Of a stretch of 10,039 nt of DNA, positions 5,930-10,039 are shown piece by piece (the stretch's first letter is position 1; each line of letters starts with the position of its first letter). Both the position numbers and the translations under genes were made by a program. Under the pieces are notes generated by a model. The model saw nothing but the letters and a program-made list of their open reading frames with translations, made no database searches and had not been told where the DNA came from. Origin of the DNA: DTKY01 sp037440765 (lineage in GTDB: Bacteria; Acidobacteriota; Terriglobia; Bryobacterales; Bryobacteraceae). Location: NCBI GenBank assembly GCA_037440765.1, contig JBBITL010000120.1, positions 1 through 10,039 of the forward strand, in the 5' to 3' direction.

Positions 5930-6543
5930 AGATGGTCAAGGACGGCATTTACTATGCGGCGGCGCTGGCCGCGGCGGGGGCGCTGGTGTCGTGGCTGGCG
6001 CATCCGGCGGCGGGAGCGCCGCTCTGGCTGCTGGCCGCCTTCTGCCTGTACTTTTTCCGGGACCCGGAGCGGGTGATTCCAGCGGGCCCGGTGGCCGTCT
6101 CGCCCGCGGATGGGAAGGTCGTCGCCGTTCGGCCGGAGGGCGACGGGCGCAGCCGCGTCAGCATTTTTCTCAATGTCTTCAATGTGCACGTCAACCGGTC
6201 GCCCATCGGGGGCTTTATCACGAACGTCCAATATCGCCCTGGCCGTTTCCTGGCGGCCAACCGTGCGGAGGCTTCGATCGAGAACGAGCAGAATTCGGTG
6301 ACTGTCGAGGGCGGCGGAACGCGCGTTGTCTTCAACCAGATCGCGGGACTGATCGCCCGGCGCGTGGTCTTCTACAAGAAGACCGGGGACACGGTGGCCG
6401 CCGGCGAGCGAGTCGGTCTGATCAAGTTCGGCTCGCGGGTGGACGTGCTGCTGGGCCCCGAGTGGGCGCTGGAAGTCCGAGAGGGCCAGAAAGTGAGGGC
6501 CGGCTCGACGGTGCTCGCGCGGCGCAGGGAACTGGGGGCCTGA
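5920..6543 (+). CDS. psd: Phosphatidylserine decarboxylase proenzyme (short type)
   Basis: The protein is 207 aa, matching the short Psd form of about 200-230 aa rather than the longer E. coli type. It decarboxylates phosphatidylserine to phosphatidylethanolamine at the inner membrane. Hydrophobic segments at about 11-27 and 34-46 anchor the N-terminus, followed by YFFRDPER (44-51). The Asp/His/Ser set for self-cleavage is visible: D64 in SPADGKV, H90 in NVHVNR and S172 in KFGSRVD. Cleavage at G171-S172 would create the pyruvoyl group. It is followed by pssA after 9 bp, which makes its substrate. The start is uncertain: ATG 5920 and ATG 5932 are both in frame, neither has a well-placed ribosome site, and MVKDG from 5932 resembles relatives. 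An in-frame TGA at 5896 rules out anything further upstream. Confidence 0.95.
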   Translation: MGLKMVKDGIYYAAALAAAGALVSWLAHPAAGAPLWLLAAFCLYFFRDPERVIPAGPVAVSPADGKVVAVRPEGDGRSRVSIFLNVFNVHVNRSPIGGFITNVQYRPGRFLAANRAEASIENEQNSVTVEGGGTRVVFNQIAGLIARRVVFYKKTGDTVAAGERVGLIKFGSRVDVLLGPEWALEVREGQKVRAGSTVLARRRELGA

Positions 6544-6552
6544 GCAAATAGC

Positions 6553-7437
6553 ATGGGACTGAGCCTGCGAGACCATTTGTATGAGCCCGGTCCCGACCGC
6601 CGGCCAAAGCGCGCGGCCTACGCTCTGCCCATGCTGTTCACGGCGGGAAACATCTTCCTGGGGTTTCTGGCGATCATCCGGTCCTTCGAGGGAGCGCTGC
6701 ATGCCATGGGAGGGAACCTGGGCCACAACGATCATTTCGAGGTGGCGGCCAAGGCGATCGGGGTGGCGGTCGTGCTGGATGGCCTGGACGGCCGGATCGC
6801 CAGGCTTACCGGCACCACCAGCGACTTCGGCCGTGAGATGGACTCGCTCGCCGACGTGGTCAGTTTCGGTGTGGCGCCCGCCGTGCTGGCGCTGGCCTGG
6901 GGCGCGCAGTTTGTGGAGGGTCCAGCGAACCCCGTCCTTCAGGAGCACCTGCGCCGGGCGGCCTACTTCATCGGATTCCTGTTTCTGTTGTGCGGCGCCG
7001 TGCGGCTGGCCCGCTTTAACGTGCAGAAGAACCCGGTGCCCAAGAACCCCGGCCGGGCCGACCGCAAGTACTTCGTGGGACTGCCGATTCCCGCGGCGGC
7101 CGGCATGGTGGCAGCGGTGGTCTACGCCTGCGATTCGGCGCCGCTGGAGTACTGGCCCTTTTCGGTGGCGTGGCTGGCGCTGCTGGCGCTGCTCTCGTTC
7201 CTGATGGTGAGCACCTGGCGCTACCGGAGCCTGAAGGACATGCAACTGCTGCGCCCGCTGTCGCCGCTGACCGTGATTCTGTGGGGCGCGCTGTTCTACT
7301 TGATCTGGAATTTCTCTCAGCCTGTGCTGCTCGGGATAGCTGTGTTCTATGTGGGCAGCGGGATCGTGGTCCGGGTGGGGGGCGCGCTGCGGCGGTTGCA
7401 TCGCCGCGGTCCAGAGCCGGAGGGACAGGCCGGGTGA
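6553..7437 (+). CDS. pssA: CDP-diacylglycerol-serine O-phosphatidyltransferase (type II PssA)
   Basis: The protein is 294 aa and makes phosphatidylserine from CDP-diacylglycerol and serine in the inner membrane. It carries the full CDP-alcohol phosphotransferase motif D-G-x2-A-R-x8-G-x3-D-x3-D: D79, G80, A83, R84, G93, D97, D101, with the extra D76 before it. Hydrophobic segments are seen at about 25-43, 64-76, 102-117, 136-152, 176-192, 202-220, 239-253 and 258-276. VRLARFNVQ (150-158) and FVGLPIPAAAG (175-185) are typical of PssA. A cytosolic N-terminal tail rich in Arg and Pro and a basic C-terminal tail (RRLHRRG) flank the core. It lies 9 bp after psd, the usual acidobacterial and proteobacterial pairing. 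The gap to the next gene is 4 bp. Confidence 0.96.
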   Translation: MGLSLRDHLYEPGPDRRPKRAAYALPMLFTAGNIFLGFLAIIRSFEGALHAMGGNLGHNDHFEVAAKAIGVAVVLDGLDGRIARLTGTTSDFGREMDSLADVVSFGVAPAVLALAWGAQFVEGPANPVLQEHLRRAAYFIGFLFLLCGAVRLARFNVQKNPVPKNPGRADRKYFVGLPIPAAAGMVAAVVYACDSAPLEYWPFSVAWLALLALLSFLMVSTWRYRSLKDMQLLRPLSPLTVILWGALFYLIWNFSQPVLLGIAVFYVGSGIVVRVGGALRRLHRRGPEPEGQAG

Positions 7438-7441
7438 TCCA

Positions 7442-8464
7442 GTGAAGCGACGCGCAACCGTTTCGATCGTCGGCGGCGAGTCACTGCTGGGCCGCGAACT
7501 GCGCGACGTGTTCGCCCGAGAGCGTCCTGCGGTCAAAGTCAACCTGATCGGAGTGGACGAGGGTTCGGTAACGCTGACCGAACAGGACGGCGAGCCGATG
7601 GTGATCACGGCGCTCGACGAGGAGAACCTCAGCCGCTCTCGGATCGTGCTTCTGGCCGGCTCCAAGGCCAGCAGCGAAAGGGCGCTGGCGCTTGCCGGCG
7701 GGCCGGGCGGCGCGTTGGCGGTCGTGGACCTGACGTACGCCGCCGAGCAGGCCCCCGCGGCCCGCCTGCGCGCCCCGATGGTTGAGCCGCCCGGGCGCTC
7801 CGTTCCGGCGGGGACGGTTCACGTGATCGCCCACCCGGCGGCCGTAGCGCTGGCTCTGGCGCTGCTGCGCCTGGGGGCGGCGTTCCCGCTGCGACGCTCA
7901 TGCGCGCACATCTTCGAGCCCGCCAGCGAGCGCGGGCAGAAAGGGCTGGACGAATTGCGCCAGCAGACCATCAGCCTGCTGTCGTTCAAGCCCATGCCCA
8001 AGGAGGTTTTCGACGCGCAGGCCGGATTCAGCATGCTGGCCCGGTATGGGGAAGACGCTCCGCTGGCCCTGGAGGCCGTCGAGCTTCGGATTGAGCAGCA
8101 CCTGGCGAGCCTGCTGGGCGGCAGCGCCTCGGCGCCGATGCCTTCCCTCCGGCTGATACACGCGCCCGTCTTCCACGGCTACAGCATCTCCCTTTACGTT
8201 GAGTTCGAGACTCCGCCGGACCTGCGCGCCGTGGGCGAGGCGCTCAGTTGCGACCGGGTCGACGTGCGCGCGGGCGACCTGGAGCCGCCGAATCACGTCG
8301 GCATCGCCGGCCAGGGCGGTATCGCCGTGGGCGCGATCACGGCGGATCGCAACAATCCAGCCGCGTGCTGGTTTTGGATCGTGGCGGACAATTTCCGGCT
8401 CATGGCGGAGAATGCCGCGGCAGTGGTGCGCCCGCTGCTCGGCCCGCCGGGCGAGGACCAGTGA
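7442..8464 (+). CDS. Aspartate-semialdehyde dehydrogenase-like protein lacking the catalytic Cys and His (probable pseudoenzyme)
   Basis: The protein is 340 aa from a GTG start at 7442 (4 bp after the pssA stop; GGTGA at 7433-7437 pairs with 16S). The overall fold follows Asd/USG-1: an N-terminal nucleotide-binding motif VSIVGGESLLGRELRD (7-22), the family hallmark ERGQKGLDELRQQT (163-176), and a C-terminal dimerisation/catalytic domain ending with the usual WIVADNFR (312-319). The catalytic NPNC motif reads H131-P-A-A134, so the nucleophilic Cys is Ala. The general-base His of the V.GHS motif is replaced by Tyr in PVFHGYS (242-248, Y247). It therefore cannot work as a normal Asd. The reading frame is intact and coupled to lptE by a 4-bp overlap, so it looks like a retained non-catalytic protein. 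Function unknown; a regulatory or structural role in envelope synthesis is inference from its neighbours. Confidence 0.82.
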   Translation: MKRRATVSIVGGESLLGRELRDVFARERPAVKVNLIGVDEGSVTLTEQDGEPMVITALDEENLSRSRIVLLAGSKASSERALALAGGPGGALAVVDLTYAAEQAPAARLRAPMVEPPGRSVPAGTVHVIAHPAAVALALALLRLGAAFPLRRSCAHIFEPASERGQKGLDELRQQTISLLSFKPMPKEVFDAQAGFSMLARYGEDAPLALEAVELRIEQHLASLLGGSASAPMPSLRLIHAPVFHGYSISLYVEFETPPDLRAVGEALSCDRVDVRAGDLEPPNHVGIAGQGGIAVGAITADRNNPAACWFWIVADNFRLMAENAAAVVRPLLGPPGEDQ

Positions 8465-8991
8465 ACAGGCCCTTGGTTTGCATGGCCGCGTGTGCGGCGC
8501 TGGCGGCCGCTCTGTGCGCGGGCTGCGGCTACCGGGCGGCGGGCCGCGCCGACGCGCTGCCGCGCTCCGTGCGCAGCATCGCCATCCCGGCCTTCGGCAA
8601 CGCCACCACCCGTTACAAGCTCACCGAGCAGTTGCCCGCGGCCATCGCCCGCGAGTTCATCGCGCGCACGCGGTACCAGGTTGTTGCTGATGCGAATGCG
8701 GCTGACGCCGTTCTGACGGGCGCGGTCATAGGCTACAACGCCTACCCGACCACCTACGATCCGATGACCGGCCGCGCCAGCGCGGCGCAACTGAGCGTGC
8801 TGCTGGATCTCACTCTGCGCGAGCGGGCCACCGGCGCGGTGCTGTTCTCGCGCCAGAGGATGGAGTTCCGGGAGCGCTACGAGGTCAGTGTGGACGCGGA
8901 CACGTATTTCGAGGAAAGCGACTCCGCGCTGGGGCGGCTGAGCCGCGACGTGGCGCGAAGCGTGGTCAGCGCCGTGCTGGAGAGGTTCTGA
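8461..8991 (+). CDS. lptE: LPS-assembly lipoprotein LptE
   Basis: The protein is 176 aa. LptE plugs the LptD barrel and helps deliver lipopolysaccharide to the outer leaflet. The GTG start at 8461 overlaps the previous stop (GTGA). It is preferred over the ATG at 8482 because it adds R3, giving a charged signal-peptide head. The hydrophobic core at 8-18 leads to the lipobox-like CAGC with lipidated C22. The typical LptE beginning GCGYRAAG follows. RSIAIPAFGNAT (38-49), LTEQLPAAIAREF (54-66), YDPMTGRASAAQLSVLLDLTL (about 99-119) and YFEESDSALGRLS (149-161) are LptE-like. The lipobox is slightly unusual, with Cys at -3 where Leu is common. Genes for lptE and holA are neighbours in many Gram-negative genomes, which supports both calls. 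lptD is not in the window. Confidence 0.9.
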   Translation: MNRPLVCMAACAALAAALCAGCGYRAAGRADALPRSVRSIAIPAFGNATTRYKLTEQLPAAIAREFIARTRYQVVADANAADAVLTGAVIGYNAYPTTYDPMTGRASAAQLSVLLDLTLRERATGAVLFSRQRMEFRERYEVSVDADTYFEESDSALGRLSRDVARSVVSAVLERF

Positions 8992-8995
8992 GGGA

Positions 8996-10039
8996 GTGAC
9001 GCCGAAACAGTTTCTTGCGCAGATCAAGCGGCAGGACCCTGCTCCTGTCTGCCTGTTCGCCGGAGCGGAGCCCTACCGGCGCGCGCTGTGCCGGCGCGCC
9101 CTGGCCGACAAAGTGCTCGGCCCCGAGGAGCGTGAGCAGGGCCTGACGGTGCACGATCTCCACGGGGCGCCGCTCGCTGCGGTCATCGACGACGCCTGCT
9201 CACTGTCGCTTTTCGCGCCCCGGCGCCTCATCTGGGTTTCGAACGCCGAAGCTGCGCTGCCGCGCGGCCGCGCGGGGGCCGGGGCGGGCGAGGAGAAACC
9301 CGCGGCATCCGGCGCTCAGTCCCTGCTGGCCCGCTACGTGGAGCGCCCGTCGCCGGGCGTGGTCATGGTGCTGGATGCCAGCCGCTACGAGACGGAGGGC
9401 GAGGACAAGGCCAGGCTGGAGCGCGTGCTCAAGTTCTATGCCGGTGTTCCCTGGGTTGTGGAGTTCCCGCGATACACGGCCGGGGAGGCCCGCGAACTCG
9501 CCGCCGGCCTGGCGTCAGCCGCCGGCCTGGCGATGGATGCGGACGCAATTGAGGCGCTGGTGGACACGCTCGGGGCCGACGCCATGCGGGTCTCCACGGA
9601 GATCGAGAAACTGCGGCTCTGGGCCGGCTCGCGCGCCCGGATCGGCGTGGAGGATCTGGCGGCCCTGGTGCCCGACTCCAGCGTGGCGACGTTGTTTGAA
9701 CTGGTGGATGCGCTTGGAAAGCGGGATCGCCTGCGGGCGTTCGGGCTGGTGGATATCCTGGTGCGGCAGGGGGAGTACATGCCGCTGGCGCTCAACTTTC
9801 TGGCCTCGCTGTTCAGGCTGGCTCTGGCCGCCAGGGAGAAGGGGCTGCGCACGCCGCAGCAGATCCAGCAGGAGCTCTCCAGGCCCGGCCGGCCGGTCTG
9901 GCGGGCGAAGGCCGAGCAGATTCACCAGACGGCGACGGTCTTCAGCAAGGCGCAACTGGAGGCGGGATTGAAGCAGGTCTTCTCTGCCGACTGGGGACTG
10001 CGCGACGCCCGCCCCAGCGACCGCATCGTCATGGAGAAG
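8996..10039 (+). CDS. holA: DNA polymerase III delta subunit HolA, cut at the right edge
   Basis: It starts at GTG 8996, 4 bp after the lptE stop, with GAGAGG at 8980-8985 as ribosome site. 348 codons are open to the window end. The family length is about 330-350 aa, so only a few residues are probably missing. HolA is the clamp-loader subunit that opens the beta clamp. Seen features: an N-terminal strand VCLFAGAEPYRRALCRRAL (18-36), the AAA+-like core with VVMVLDASR (122-130), the helical section ALVDTLGADAMRVSTEIEKL (187-206), VPDSSVATLFELVDALGKRD (225-244), and a C-terminal collar helix region ending RPSDRIVMEK. A low-complexity insert rich in Gly/Ala/Arg lies at about 88-106. There is no ATG near the beginning, so the GTG start is the only reasonable choice. 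It sits behind lptE as in many genomes. Confidence 0.92.
   Translation, partial: MTPKQFLAQIKRQDPAPVCLFAGAEPYRRALCRRALADKVLGPEEREQGLTVHDLHGAPLAAVIDDACSLSLFAPRRLIWVSNAEAALPRGRAGAGAGEEKPAASGAQSLLARYVERPSPGVVMVLDASRYETEGEDKARLERVLKFYAGVPWVVEFPRYTAGEARELAAGLASAAGLAMDADAIEALVDTLGADAMRVSTEIEKLRLWAGSRARIGVEDLAALVPDSSVATLFELVDALGKRDRLRAFGLVDILVRQGEYMPLALNFLASLFRLALAAREKGLRTPQQIQQELSRPGRPVWRAKAEQIHQTATVFSKAQLEAGLKQVFSADWGLRDARPSDRIVMEK

Noticed and set aside
5875..7665. Long minus-strand open frame opposite psd, pssA and the Asd-like gene
   Set aside because: His/Arg/Gln-rich composition with no motif; it is an antisense shadow of three well-supported genes in GC-rich DNA.
1..10039. CRISPR array, tRNA or rRNA, phage or defence system
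   Set aside because: No regular repeat-spacer pattern, no tRNA-like cloverleaf or rRNA signature, and no phage structural or defence genes were seen on reading both strands by eye.

Overview
The window looks like a piece of a GC-rich Gram-negative chromosome. It is probably from Acidobacteriota, near Solibacter/Bryobacter. That placement is an inference from gene content (LpxI rather than LpxH, a short PssA/Psd pair, a TonB-like protein of the style common in that group) and from GC-biased codons; no rRNA or marker search supports it. Most of the window builds the outer envelope.

Left edge (about 1-570): accessory, decayed DNA. A fragment of an IS3-like transposase runs off the left end on the minus strand. 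A protein-like stretch follows on the plus strand, broken by a frameshift and a stop. At 571-1734 is a plus-strand gene for an exported HEAT-like protein of unknown function. It converges on the next operon across a 62-bp gap.

Minus-strand operon (5862 down to 1797): fabZ, lpxA, lpxI, a Gfo/Idh/MocA-family dehydrogenase and a TonB-like protein, tightly packed. FabZ supplies fatty-acid elongation. LpxA puts the first acyl chain on the UDP-sugar and LpxI cleaves UDP-diacylglucosamine to lipid X. The dehydrogenase may be a GnnA-type enzyme that would allow an amide-linked (GlcN3N) lipid A. lpxC, lpxD, lpxB and a gnnB aminotransferase are not in the window.

Plus-strand operon (5920 to the right edge): psd and pssA (phosphatidylethanolamine synthesis), a homologue of aspartate-semialdehyde dehydrogenase that has lost both catalytic residues, lptE (LPS transport lipoprotein) and holA (DNA polymerase III delta, cut by the window end). 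Gaps are 4-9 bp or a 4-bp overlap, and three consecutive genes start with GTG.

The two operons diverge from a 57-bp region. It carries an extended -10 promoter facing fabZ and, on the other strand, a long anti-Shine-Dalgarno match ahead of a five-codon open frame just before psd. Lipid A synthesis, PE synthesis and LPS export therefore share one regulatory hub. The points most worth following are the pseudoenzyme, the possible GnnA, and the very short fabZ leader.
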